Of a DNA stretch of 64,000 bases, positions 52,678 to 62,090 are shown one piece after another. The DNA is from Carboxylicivirga sediminis (GTDB taxonomy: Bacteria; Bacteroidota; Bacteroidia; Bacteroidales; Marinilabiliaceae): assembly GCF_018156225.1 (NCBI RefSeq), contig NZ_JAGTAR010000022.1, positions 1 to 64,000 of the forward strand. Reading direction: 5' to 3'. A program made the position numbers and the translations under genes. Position 1 is the first letter of the stretch; the number at the start of each line of letters is the position of its first letter. The notes beneath the pieces are model-generated. The model saw nothing but the letters and a program-made list of their open reading frames with translations. It ran no database searches and was not told the DNA's origin.

Positions 52678-52935
52678 AAGCTTATTTAATTTTTAATAAT
52701 TAATTGCCTATGATTATCTCAATGCAATTGAAATTAAAATTACATCCCCTGAAATCTCCTGCTATATAATTTATGTTGATTTATTGGTTACCATTTCATA
52801 TTTCCTATTCTTAAAGAGTTTAATCATAAGCAAAAATTCATATTTGTAAATTCCCTGCAAAATTAGCTTTTCGAGAAAATAAGATTCGCCTTAATTGATT
52901 AAATGAAGTTGAGCATTTTTTTAAATGAGAAACAA

Positions 52936-52984
52936 AAAAATGCCGTTTTGCATCCATTTGAAATGAATTTAGAACGGCATTTTT
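52936..52984. terminator. Bidirectional terminator at the right end of the element
   Basis: AAAAATGCCGTT and AACGGCATTTTT are perfect 12-bp arms enclosing 25 nt that hold a second small CATTT/AAATG stem. It isolates the element from flanking chromosome. The rest of 52678-53173 is A/T-rich and shows no gene. Confidence 0.7.
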
Positions 52985-53173
52985 GGTTAAAATTGACGTA
53001 TTTTTGATGTCAGATTAAAAAAAAACAATTTTTTTTTCGTTCTATTTGTTATTCGATAATGTCTTTAAAAGTATGCGATTTTGTATGATAGGCAATATTT
53101 GCAAAACGCCTTAAAAATGCTTTAATAAATTGATTATAAATAAAATATAGAGATGTTATTTTGAACGAAAAAA

Positions 53174-53439
53174 TAACCTGAGTTCGATTTAAATTTCAGA
53201 ATTCAGATTGTCATAAAGAATTGATATACAAGGCAAATTTTGCAGGGCTAGCGAGCTAGCTCGAAAAATTTAACGCAGTAGATTAGTTTTTTATGACAAT
53301 GCATAGATGTTTCACTTATAAACAGCAATTTTCTTCCCGAAATTTATTCAAAATAGCCCGCTATTCTTTCATAATTTTCGATTGAAACTCACTATTTATA
53401 AGCGATCTGAATCAGAAATTTTACGTCGAACTCAGGTTA
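53174..53439. mobile_element. MITE-like element with 14-bp terminal inverted repeats
   Basis: TAACCTGAGTTCGA (53174-53187) and its exact complement TCGAACTCAGGTTA (53426-53439) bound 266 bp. The similarity continues inward (TTCAGATT; GATCTGAA) and a central part is itself an imperfect palindrome with TGTCATAAA/TTTATGACA and a perfect CGAGCTAGCTCG core. There is no coding capacity. It ends 15 bp before the next gene and may supply its promoter. Confidence 0.6.
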
Positions 53440-53454
53440 ATAACTTTTTATCCC

Positions 53455-54510
53455 ATGAACAAGCACCTCTACCTCATTCACTGTCTGGTGGCAAGCCTCA
53501 TGTTGCTGATAGCAGCCTGCACCTCTACGCCCCAACCTTCGTTTACTTTTACCGAGCTGGATACGCCAACTCAGGCTTCTATCCGTGGGCTTAGCGTTAT
53601 TAACAATCAGTGCCTTTGGCTATCGGGTTCAGGAGGCACCATCCTTAGAAGCAATGATGGCGGAGGTACCTGGCACGATTGCTCCATCAGTCACGAAGCA
53701 GGCAACGACTTCAGATCCATACATGCCCTTGACTCCCTGCAAGCCTTTGTTATTGGGGTGAATAACCCGGCAATTATCTACCAAACTACCAACGGCGGGC
53801 GCGAATGGCATGCAGTAGATACCCTTTCGGGTGATGGGCTGTTTTTCAATTCATTGAAGTTTGCCACGAGACGCAAAGCACTGGCTGTTTCGGATCCGGT
53901 TGACGGACGTTTTATGATTCTGCGCAGCACCAATGGCGGGCGAAGCTGGGAACGCAGCCAGCAAGTACCAATGGCCCTGCCGGGCGAAAGCAATTTTGCC
54001 GCTTCCAATACCTGCATCGAATACCTGGACAATGGCTATGCCTGGATGGCCTCTGGAGGCCCGGCCGCCCGTATCTACCTCACACAGGATGACGGCACCA
54101 GTTGGCGTGTTGTCAGCACCCCAATGAAAGCCCAATCGGCATCCGATGGTATCTACTCCGTGGCTTTTAGCAATGCACAAAAAGGCATAGCTGTGGGCGG
54201 TAACTACATGCACCCCGAACTTAATGACAGCATTGCGGCCTATACGAGCGATGGTGGCTTAAGCTGGCGGCTGGCCCAATCAATGCCGACAGGCTTTCGC
54301 TCTTGCGTGCAATATGTAACTGTAGAGCACACTCAGCTGGCTGTTGCCATGGGCAAAACAGGTTATGACTATTCTATGGATGATGGTAAAAACTGGCTGC
54401 ACGGAGGTGAAGAAGGCTATTACACCCTGCGCCCGGTACCAGGTGAAGCATCGGCCTATGTAGCTGGTGCTAATGGTCGCGTGGCTCGCCTTACCATCCA
54501 GTTTAAATAA
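53455..54510 (+). CDS. YCF48/BNR-repeat lipoprotein
   Basis: 351 residues. Lipobox-like LLIAAC ends the signal peptide. The mature part is a seven-bladed propeller of BNR/YCF48-type blades, each with SxDGGxTW: SNDGGGTWHDC, TTNGGREWHAV, STNGGRSWERS, TQDDGTSWRVV, TSDGGLSWRLA, SMDDGKNWLHG. Family members are photosystem assembly factors or oxidoreductase-like proteins. Its G+C and codon use are richer than the element. Confidence 0.8.
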   Translation: MNKHLYLIHCLVASLMLLIAACTSTPQPSFTFTELDTPTQASIRGLSVINNQCLWLSGSGGTILRSNDGGGTWHDCSISHEAGNDFRSIHALDSLQAFVIGVNNPAIIYQTTNGGREWHAVDTLSGDGLFFNSLKFATRRKALAVSDPVDGRFMILRSTNGGRSWERSQQVPMALPGESNFAASNTCIEYLDNGYAWMASGGPAARIYLTQDDGTSWRVVSTPMKAQSASDGIYSVAFSNAQKGIAVGGNYMHPELNDSIAAYTSDGGLSWRLAQSMPTGFRSCVQYVTVEHTQLAVAMGKTGYDYSMDDGKNWLHGGEEGYYTLRPVPGEASAYVAGANGRVARLTIQFK

Positions 54511-55986
54511 CTACTCCCTTCGTTTCTTTGGGTTAAAGCCCAGGTAATGGTCAATGCCGGCCTTTGCTTTCCAGCGGTAGGCAATACCCACCCGGAATTC
54601 GATGGACGCGTTATGTGTTTTATTGAACTGCCCCGGCACCTGTGCATCTCCCACATATACGTTGGGCAGGCCATACTTAATGGTAATACCCGTAGACACC
54701 TTCACAGGTCTGCTTGAACGCAACTCAAGTTCCTGCCCCAACATCAGACCATAATCAAACGAAGCATATTTGGAGGATACATCCATTACTTCACTGCCCA
54801 CCTGCTCCGAAGCCGACTGCATGTGCGCCACATAAACCCCTGCCACATTGCGCCGTATCAACTTATCTTTAAAATAACTGCGCCTGGCATTTTGTTTTAG
54901 CAACAGCTCGGTAGCCAGGTATTGCAGTTGCATATCCTTTGACACATACTCGCCATAGCTGTAAAAATTATAGCTCTGCTTTGTATTGGATGAAACAAAT
55001 ACATTCGACTCCAATACATAGCGTCGGTTGATAGCATACTGCAGGTTTAGACCCACATCGGGCATAAAAGCCAGACTGGCGTTGTTCATACCGGCAGGCG
55101 AAAAACCATCCAGTGTTTCCTGATTAAGCAGATACGTGTTTTTAACGGCTGTTACCACACCTGTTGTCCAGCGGCTATCCCTACGGTCGTGCAATAACTC
55201 ATCCTCATCATCCAATGCTTGAACAGGAGCAAAATCAGCCATCCAGTAGGTATTGGGGTGACGATACTGCCTCAGGCTGGCTGCGCGATTGATATTCACA
55301 CCATCGGGCAATTGTATATAGGCAGCTTTTCCCTCCAATGGGGTATTTAATTGCGGGAGTGAAAAAGAGCCTGATGCAGGTATCGGGAAACAAGCAATTG
55401 TACTGCTTTCTTCGTTTGGGTGAATCGTATTACTTGTTTTTACACCAGGCTCATCACGTAGTAATGTTGCTATGTACGTTTCATTAGTATTCTCTTGGGG
55501 CGACAGTTCATCTTGGGACCTGTCAGTAACACTGACATCGACCTCATCTGACAACAATTCAGCGGATACCAAATCTGAATTCTGCACCTCATCAGCAGGC
55601 TGATGTCCTTGCTTATTATATTGATGCATTTTTGCTATGCGGGGTTGCGTAGGTTCAGGTGTAAATATTTGCAAAATGCCGCCAACACCAATGAGCAGGG
55701 CGATAACTGCTGCGGCCAGCCAGCGCGAATACCTTATATATACTGGTCGTTTTGCCTCCTCGTCAAGCTGCCCTGAAATAGTATCCCACACCTCATCGAC
55801 ATCCAGCTCATTGGCTATGCCTCCCCACACCTTGTCAATCAGTGCCTGCTCCTCATCATTGGGCTCAACAGGTAACGCATCAGTATCCAGTGCCTCCGAA
55901 ATATTCATCCATACATCATCAGGTGCCTGCAGTACGTCCTGCTCCAGCAACTCCCGATACTTTTTATGGAATTCGTTATTTTGCAT
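54511..55986 (-). CDS. Membrane protein with anti-sigma-like head and outer-membrane-like tail
   Basis: 491 residues from the ATG at 55986. Residues 1-80 contain PDDVWMNISEALDTD and EVWDTISGQLDEEAK, acidic helices like those of anti-sigma domains. One membrane helix (SRWLAAAVIALLIGVGGIL) follows, then an acidic Ser/Thr-rich linker. The C-terminal ~200 residues have strands typical of a small outer-membrane barrel, ending in FNPKKRR. It starts 2 bp after the sigma gene stop, a partner arrangement common in Bacteroidota. Confidence 0.65.
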   Translation of the reverse strand: MQNNEFHKKYRELLEQDVLQAPDDVWMNISEALDTDALPVEPNDEEQALIDKVWGGIANELDVDEVWDTISGQLDEEAKRPVYIRYSRWLAAAVIALLIGVGGILQIFTPEPTQPRIAKMHQYNKQGHQPADEVQNSDLVSAELLSDEVDVSVTDRSQDELSPQENTNETYIATLLRDEPGVKTSNTIHPNEESSTIACFPIPASGSFSLPQLNTPLEGKAAYIQLPDGVNINRAASLRQYRHPNTYWMADFAPVQALDDEDELLHDRRDSRWTTGVVTAVKNTYLLNQETLDGFSPAGMNNASLAFMPDVGLNLQYAINRRYVLESNVFVSSNTKQSYNFYSYGEYVSKDMQLQYLATELLLKQNARRSYFKDKLIRRNVAGVYVAHMQSASEQVGSEVMDVSSKYASFDYGLMLGQELELRSSRPVKVSTGITIKYGLPNVYVGDAQVPGQFNKTHNASIEFRVGIAYRWKAKAGIDHYLGFNPKKRRE

Positions 55987-55987
55987 A

Positions 55988-56536
55988 TTATACCTCAATG
56001 CCAGTTAACTGTTCATTCAATAGCTTGCGCGCCCTGTTGAGCTGGGATTTAGAAGTGCCTTCACTGATGCCCAGACGTTCAGCAATTTCTTTATGGCCGT
56101 AGCCTTCAATGGCGTATAGGTTAAATACAATACGTGCTCCATCGGGCAGCTTTTCCACTTCTTTTAGTAAATCCTGACACACCAAAGGATCGGTAAACTC
56201 TTGCGACGGTTCAGCATATTCGCCCAAATCATCAATTCTCAGGGTTGCAATTTGCTGTTTCTTCCGATAAGCATCAATGGCCGTATTGGTAATAATTCGC
56301 CTTATCCAGGCTTTCAGCGCACCTTCTCCACTATAGGCTTCTATATTTCTAAACACCTTCAAAAAAGCATTCTGAAGGATATCTTTTGCATCATCTCTAT
56401 CGGGCTCATACGCCAGGCAAATACGCAGCATCTCACCAGCATATTTACGGTACAACTGCTCCTGTGCTTTTCGCTCCCGCCTGCGACATCCATCGAGCAG
56501 CTGCTCATCACTTATATCTATCACCACAGCCGGCAT
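55988..56536 (-). CDS. ECF RNA polymerase sigma factor
   Basis: 182 residues with region 2 (EMLRICLAYEPDRDDAKDIL, QNAFLKVFRNIEAYSG, AWIRRIITNTAIDAYRKKQQ) and region 4 (PDGARIVFNLYAIEGYGHKE, IAERLGISEGTSKSQLNRAR). It forms a sigma/partner pair with the gene at 54511. Unrelated in sequence to the element's sigma factor at 23025. Confidence 0.9.
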   Translation of the reverse strand: MPAVVIDISDEQLLDGCRRRERKAQEQLYRKYAGEMLRICLAYEPDRDDAKDILQNAFLKVFRNIEAYSGEGALKAWIRRIITNTAIDAYRKKQQIATLRIDDLGEYAEPSQEFTDPLVCQDLLKEVEKLPDGARIVFNLYAIEGYGHKEIAERLGISEGTSKSQLNRARKLLNEQLTGIEV

Positions 56537-57292
56537 TTATTGAATAATCACCTTCATTGAACTTTCGAGGCGAAACAAAATGGTTTCATACAGATCCTCA
56601 TTGGCATCTGACGACACCTCTATATACAACTCGTCGTCATCGTTCTCCACCTCGGCATTTTCCCATGATGCCGATGAGATGGAGCGCACCGCATAATAGG
56701 GATCAATAAGCAACAGCATCGCATAGCTATTGGCGGCTGTCAGTGTTATAGTCTGGGCGTCATCCGTTGCAAACGTGTTCACTCTAAATTGTTCATCTTC
56801 ATCAATAACAATGCGCAGTGGCAATATCCTTCCATCGGCTTTAAGGCAATGTCCGCTAATTAGGATACCACCGTCAATATCCAGTTCATCCCCTTCGTCA
56901 TCACCATCTGTAGCATCGTCAAGCTCATCCATATCACCCACTACAAACAGCCATTGCATATGCGAATACACGCCTTGTGGTATATCAAAGTGTTTGATGA
57001 ATCCTTCACTCTCATTTGAGAAAGTAACCGGCCCCATTGGTTTGTCGGCTTTTGTTGAAAAATGCACATCGCCTCCCTGCTGCCTATGCCCGTCAAATTG
57101 AATTTGCTGAAAAAACACTGTCCCTGTCTCAAAACTAATAGTGGGGGAACTGCCATCTGCCAGTTTTACCAGCAACTGAGTAGCTACAGGCTGCGTAAAT
57201 TCTTCCTTCTGGCAGGCACCCATGAACAATAGCGTTAAGCTAACGATGCTAAATTGTGTAAAATATTTTCCCATTTGAGTTATCCTGTTCAT
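56537..57292 (-). CDS. Lipoprotein, possibly DUF4382-like
   Basis: 251 residues from 57292 (or 57274). The signal peptide ends in the lipobox LLFMGAC. The mature part is beta-rich (QLLVKLADGSSPTISFETGT, VFFQQIQFDGHRQ) with very acidic loops (DELDDATDGDDEGDELDID). A longer frame reaches 57382 but has no reason to be used. Directly upstream of the sigma factor, so co-transcribed with it. Confidence 0.6.
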   Translation of the reverse strand: MNRITQMGKYFTQFSIVSLTLLFMGACQKEEFTQPVATQLLVKLADGSSPTISFETGTVFFQQIQFDGHRQQGGDVHFSTKADKPMGPVTFSNESEGFIKHFDIPQGVYSHMQWLFVVGDMDELDDATDGDDEGDELDIDGGILISGHCLKADGRILPLRIVIDEDEQFRVNTFATDDAQTITLTAANSYAMLLLIDPYYAVRSISSASWENAEVENDDDELYIEVSSDANEDLYETILFRLESSMKVIIQ

Positions 57293-57524
57293 ACCAGTGA
57301 CGAAACAGTTGTGTGAAAGGTTGGAATGGGCAGACACTTTTTTTACCATGGGTTGACAGTTAAATATTAACGCCACAAACATAGGCTGAAGGTGTCAGTC
57401 GACCAATGATCTAACTCATCATATAGCAACAGCAACCTGCTTATAATGTGCTCAATATTTAATTTAACCTTTGCCCGCAGACGAATTGTTTGTATATTTA
57501 GAATGTACCTTTAAACAAATCACC

Positions 57525-57695
57525 ATGAATGCATTTTTAAAAAATTTTGGAATCATCCTAATCGTTTTGGGAGTGGTAGTACTGGCCTTTTATGCCATTA
57601 ACACTCCACCTAGTAACACGCCTTTGGTATTTGCGGCTTTGCTGCTTATTGGCGGAGCAGCTTTGTATGTTATACTTAACCGAATTATTGATTAG
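57525..57695 (+). CDS. Small two-helix membrane protein
   Basis: 56 residues from the ATG at 57525 (the longer frame starts upstream of the promoter-like TATATTTA). Two membrane helices (GIILIVLGVVVLAFYAI; VFAALLLIGGAALYVIL) with a short Pro-rich loop. Common in Bacteroidota genomes; function unknown. Confidence 0.6.
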   Translation: MNAFLKNFGIILIVLGVVVLAFYAINTPPSNTPLVFAALLLIGGAALYVILNRIID

Positions 57696-57738
57696 AACCT
57701 CAGGCAAGTTCATGCTCGTAATTGGGTTGAAGATAAAA

Positions 57739-57765
57739 GCCGCTTTAGTTGAATGCTAGAGCGGC
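57739..57765. terminator. Terminator between convergent genes
   Basis: GCCGCT and AGCGGC form a 6-bp G/C stem with a 15-nt loop, with AAAA and T-rich flanks. Confidence 0.5.
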
Positions 57766-57802
57766 TGTTGTATTTAAACTTTCTCTGAACTATTTCTTTC
57801 AT

Positions 57803-58519
57803 CTATTTGTAGCTGACCAAAGCCTGACCATTCCACACCGGAATGGTTTTACTAATACTTGTTTCAAAGCAATAGGCTAAATCATCGACGTAGCCCTTTT
57901 GCTGCAACACATTATAGTGGTAACCACTAGTTGACAACTGCCCAAGGTTATCCCTGTGACTTTCATAAAGAGCTTTTTGTGCCAATGCAAAATCGGTACA
58001 CTGAACAGCCATACCAGCTTTTTGTAGCTGATAAATAATTTGTCCGGCACAGAGTGCATCTTCCAGAGTATATAACCCATTGTTACCCGAACAAACGATA
58101 ATTACGTCCTCTTTATTCGACAGAAACTGACAGACTGCATCACTATTAATAAACGATGCCACAATTAGTTCTTGTGCCGTTAATGAGTTGTTGATGGCCA
58201 GCGTGCCGTTGGTGGTTGTCATCACTAAGGTTTTCCCACTAACAACATCCGCAGTATATGATAATGGAGAGTTGCCAAAGTCAAATCCAGGGATGGGTTC
58301 GGCCATTCGCTCACCGCCTAAGAGCACATCCCGGCCCAACTGCTTTTTCATTTCAAATGCCTCATCAGGTGTTGTAACCGGTATTACGGCTTTGGCGCCA
58401 TTTTGCAAGGCTGTTATCATCACTGAAGTGGCTCTCAAAACATCAATCACCACCACTGTTTTTCCTTCTACCACTTCCGAATTAACCAACTGTGCCGTGG
58501 CCACCACATCTATCTGCAT
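57803..58519 (-). CDS. comB: 2-phosphosulfolactate phosphatase-like protein (ComB)
   Basis: 238 residues. The family blocks VVIDVLRATSVMITALQNGA, VLLGGERMAEPIPGFDFGNS, SPLSYTADVVSGKTLVMTTT and IIVCSGNNGLYTLEDALCAG are all present. ComB acts in the coenzyme M pathway of archaea; in bacteria its role is uncertain. It lies 12 bp after the MATE gene. Confidence 0.85.
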   Translation of the reverse strand: MQIDVVATAQLVNSEVVEGKTVVVIDVLRATSVMITALQNGAKAVIPVTTPDEAFEMKKQLGRDVLLGGERMAEPIPGFDFGNSPLSYTADVVSGKTLVMTTTNGTLAINNSLTAQELIVASFINSDAVCQFLSNKEDVIIVCSGNNGLYTLEDALCAGQIIYQLQKAGMAVQCTDFALAQKALYESHRDNLGQLSTSGYHYNVLQQKGYVDDLAYCFETSISKTIPVWNGQALVSYK

Positions 58520-58530
58520 ATTAATGGTTT

Positions 58531-59868
58531 TTATACACCGTATCGTGCTTTATACAATATTCTGAATCGTGTCAATAAAAAGATGCCGGCTGATGCCAAG
58601 CCTGCCAGGTAACCAATCCAAATGCCAACAGGACCAGCATTGAAGGTAAATGCGGACAAGTAGCCAATGGGCAATGATATGAGCCAGTAGGCAATACCGG
58701 CACCAATAACAGGCATAACCACATCTTCCAACCCGCGAAGGATTCCGAGTGCAACTACTTGTACACCATCAAAAATCTGGAATAAACCGGCTACTACCAT
58801 CAAACCAGCCGCTATCTCAATTACTTCTCTGTCATCAATAAACAAACCTGGCAACCAGTAACGCAGTGTCAAGAACAAAATACCCATACCAGTCATAAAC
58901 ATCAATACCAGATGAATAGAAGCAAAGGCGCTGTGCTTAAGTGTCAGATAATTCTTTTGTCCTCTGAAGATGCTCACTTTTATGGTGGTAGCCGAGGCTA
59001 GTCCGGATGACATCATATAGGTTAAACTGGCTAAACTGAGTACGATTTGATGAGCCGCCAGGCTAACTGCATTGATCCATCCCATCATAATGCTTCCCAG
59101 GCTAAATGCAAACACCTCAATGACAAACTGAAGACCAATAGGAAAACCCAGTCGGCATATGCGTACAAAAGCCGTTTTGGAAAAACGCGTTAAATGTATG
59201 CCACGGTAGTTATTGAAAAGTGTGATACGATAGGATATCCATACGAAAACAATGGCCATCATAATACGCGACACCAGCGTGCCAATACCTGCGCCAACAA
59301 CTCCTAAGGCCGGCGCACCAAAGTGCCCATATATAAACATGTAGTTGAGGCCAATATTCAACAAATTACCACCCACAGTAATGTACATGGCAATACGCGT
59401 ATTACTTAAGCCCTCGGCAAATTGCTTATAGCTGTTAAACACCTGTAATGGTATTATTGACAACACTAAAAGCAGGTAATAAGGTATGGCTTCTTCAACT
59501 ACCCCTGCCTCCTGCCCCATCAGTGGCATTGCCCAAACAATGGCTCCGGCAATAACAGATAATAATACTCCAATAATTAAGTTGGTAAATATGCCTTGCT
59601 GAAACCAATAGGCACATTCATCTTTATTTTTGGCACCATAGGCTTTGCCAACCAGCGGCGTTATAGCAAAGGAAATACCTATACCCAGTACCAGCACGTT
59701 AATAAAAATACTATTGGCAAAAGAGGCTGCTGCCAAAGGAATGGTTCCTACCTGTCCTACCATTAGTGTATCTGCCAAATTGACCAGCATCTGGCCAGCC
59801 TGGGCTAATACCACTGGTGTAGCCAGTTTTAGATTGGGCCAATAATGTGCTGCGTAACTATTTTTCAT
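58531..59868 (-). CDS. MATE-family multidrug/sodium efflux pump
   Basis: 445 residues with 12 helices. N-terminal LATPVVLAQAGQMLVNLADT, LMVGQVGTIPLAAASFANSI and later the second-half repeat GFPIGLQFVIEVFAFSLGSI with ASLTYMMSSGLASATTI match NorM-type MATE proteins. Confidence 0.92.
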   Translation of the reverse strand: MKNSYAAHYWPNLKLATPVVLAQAGQMLVNLADTLMVGQVGTIPLAAASFANSIFINVLVLGIGISFAITPLVGKAYGAKNKDECAYWFQQGIFTNLIIGVLLSVIAGAIVWAMPLMGQEAGVVEEAIPYYLLLVLSIIPLQVFNSYKQFAEGLSNTRIAMYITVGGNLLNIGLNYMFIYGHFGAPALGVVGAGIGTLVSRIMMAIVFVWISYRITLFNNYRGIHLTRFSKTAFVRICRLGFPIGLQFVIEVFAFSLGSIMMGWINAVSLAAHQIVLSLASLTYMMSSGLASATTIKVSIFRGQKNYLTLKHSAFASIHLVLMFMTGMGILFLTLRYWLPGLFIDDREVIEIAAGLMVVAGLFQIFDGVQVVALGILRGLEDVVMPVIGAGIAYWLISLPIGYLSAFTFNAGPVGIWIGYLAGLASAGIFLLTRFRILYKARYGV

Positions 59869-59936
59869 TCAAGCTCTACTCTTATCAGGCCACAAAAGTA
59901 GAGAAAAGAATAATACACAGTATAGCATATGCGTAT

Positions 59937-62090
59937 TTACCCCCAATGGTGCTTCCACATCTCATAAAAACGCCCTTTCTTATCCGCTTTCAGCTCTTTA
60001 ACACTGCCCGATTGTATGACCTCCCCTTTACCGAAAACAAACACCTCATCGGCAATATTAATTACACTCATACGGTGCGCCACCATAATAATGGTTTTAC
60101 CTGCCTTCTTTAAGCTAATAATAAGCTCTTTAACAATGGCTTCGGAGCGATCATCAAGGAAGGACGTAGCCTCATCAAAGATATACACCTGGGGATTGAG
60201 ATAGAGCATACGGGCTATAGCTAGTCGCTGTCGTTGCCCACCAGAAAGCTGTGCCGCGTTTTCGCCCAGCCATGTATAATAGCCCTCAGGCAATTGCTCA
60301 ATTGTCTCTTCTAAACCAAGTTGCTGTATAATCGCACGGATGCGGTTTATATCAGGTTCAGCATCACCCAGTGCAATATTTTCAATCACATTACCAGTAA
60401 ACAGTTCAATGTTCTGCGGCACAATGCCAACTACCCTTCTCAAATGAGTGAGATTTATCTGTGCCACATCGTGTTTACCAATGGAAATGCTGCCACTATT
60501 TACCGGGTATAAACCCTGAATAAGCGCTCCAATGGTTGACTTTCCCGAACCGCTATCTCCCAGTAAAACCGCTATACCACCCGACTTTATTCGCATGCTA
60601 AAGTCTTGAAACAAATCCTGTTCAAGGGTATATGAGAAGTGAACCTTTGTAAAAACAATATCACCCACATCCTCATGTGCAAATGGCATCGCGGGCTTAT
60701 CAGCGTTTTCCTGCTTAAGTTCGAGCAGCTCAAAAAGGCGATCCATCGCTATCAGAGCTCCATGCACACTCTTGTTAATAGCTGCTAACCTGGCTACTGG
60801 CCCGGTGAAATAGGCCGAAATAGCGAAGAAGGACATCAATTCACCGGCTGATAGTTCTGTATCAATGACCAATCCTGCACCTGCCCAAAGAATAACCAAC
60901 GTGAGCACCCTGTTTATGAATTGCATGCCAGACGACGAAAAAATATCGAGCTTACCTGAACTATAAACTTTTTGAAGTACGGCCATTAAGCGATTATCAA
61001 CACCATTGGCAAAATGCTCTTCAGCACCCATCTGTTTGATGGTTTTAACGGCTCGCAATGATTCAACCAGTTGTATCTCCAGTTCAGCTGTTTCTTCCAT
61101 CTTAGCTCTTTCAAGACGACGGTTAACAGCATTGGTTATCAGAAATAGTAACAAGTAAATGGGAATAACCGCATAGGACAATAGTGCCAGTTTCATACTA
61201 AATACCATCATCACCAGAAACGCAATAATGATGATTAAAATATCGACCACAGCCTCCACAGCTACCTGATTGATAAAGTTGCGTATTTTAACGGCATCAT
61301 TAACACGGGAAATTAACTCGCCGATGCGCATGCTGTCATAGAACTTTTGTGGCAACTTTATTAAATGCCGGAAATAACCAGAGATTAGTGAGGTATCAAT
61401 ATTTTGGCTGACACGCAATACAAACCAGGATTGCAATACTCCTATTAACAGTTGAATCGCAAAAATAATCAACATAATAACCCCAAGAAGGTGCAATAAG
61501 TTCTGGTTATGTCCTACCAGCACAAAGTCGGTTAGTTTTTGAATATAAAAAGCTGTAGAAAGGCCCAATATGGAAAAAACCAATGCTCCGAGACCTGATT
61601 GCATAAAAATGGCTCGGTGCGGCTTTATCACATTCCAGAATCGCCGATAGTTAGAAACGGTTTTATCCCCGCCATTAAAATCCACAGAAGGAATTAATAA
61701 AATAACAACTCCTGTCCATCTGGTTTTAAAGGCTTCCAAGGGCATTCTTTCCATCCTGCCAAAAGCCGGATCCATCACTTTAACTTGCTTTTTACTCACA
61801 CCATAAATCACCACAAAGTGATGGGAACCAGATGGCTGTTGTAAATGAGCAATGGCGGGCAAGGGTAACTCCTTCAAATCAGACAAGTCTATCTCAACAC
61901 CCTTAGCATCAAACCCTAATGATTCGGCAGCTTTGATTAAACCATAAGCACTCGTCCCCCCTTTATTGGTGCCTGCCTGGCGACGAATATCCCACAGTGG
62001 CAATCTCAAACGATAATACCTGGCTACTGAAGCTAAGCATGCGGCACCACAATCTGTTGTATCATATTGCTGTATACTAAGCTTCATCAT
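59937..62090 (-). CDS. Peptidase-containing ABC transporter (PCAT) for leader-peptide export
   Basis: 717 residues. Peptidase C39: TTDCGAACLASVARYY (catalytic Cys), SGSHHFVVIYGV (His), MDPAFGRM (Asp). A six-helix ABC membrane domain follows, then the ATPase with Walker A LGDSGSGKSTIG, signature LSGGQRQRLAIAR and Walker B YIFDEATSF. The C39 domain cuts double-glycine leaders and exports the mature peptide. A matching precursor is at 63818. It overlaps the adaptor gene by 4 bp. Confidence 0.93.
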   Translation of the reverse strand: MMKLSIQQYDTTDCGAACLASVARYYRLRLPLWDIRRQAGTNKGGTSAYGLIKAAESLGFDAKGVEIDLSDLKELPLPAIAHLQQPSGSHHFVVIYGVSKKQVKVMDPAFGRMERMPLEAFKTRWTGVVILLIPSVDFNGGDKTVSNYRRFWNVIKPHRAIFMQSGLGALVFSILGLSTAFYIQKLTDFVLVGHNQNLLHLLGVIMLIIFAIQLLIGVLQSWFVLRVSQNIDTSLISGYFRHLIKLPQKFYDSMRIGELISRVNDAVKIRNFINQVAVEAVVDILIIIIAFLVMMVFSMKLALLSYAVIPIYLLLFLITNAVNRRLERAKMEETAELEIQLVESLRAVKTIKQMGAEEHFANGVDNRLMAVLQKVYSSGKLDIFSSSGMQFINRVLTLVILWAGAGLVIDTELSAGELMSFFAISAYFTGPVARLAAINKSVHGALIAMDRLFELLELKQENADKPAMPFAHEDVGDIVFTKVHFSYTLEQDLFQDFSMRIKSGGIAVLLGDSGSGKSTIGALIQGLYPVNSGSISIGKHDVAQINLTHLRRVVGIVPQNIELFTGNVIENIALGDAEPDINRIRAIIQQLGLEETIEQLPEGYYTWLGENAAQLSGGQRQRLAIARMLYLNPQVYIFDEATSFLDDRSEAIVKELIISLKKAGKTIIMVAHRMSVINIADEVFVFGKGEVIQSGSVKELKADKKGRFYEMWKHHWG

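Noticed and set aside
1-52700. Element as a classical integrative conjugative element
   Set aside because: No TraG, TraJ, relaxase or VirB-like gene is visible in the window; it may lie left, so the idea is set aside, not excluded.
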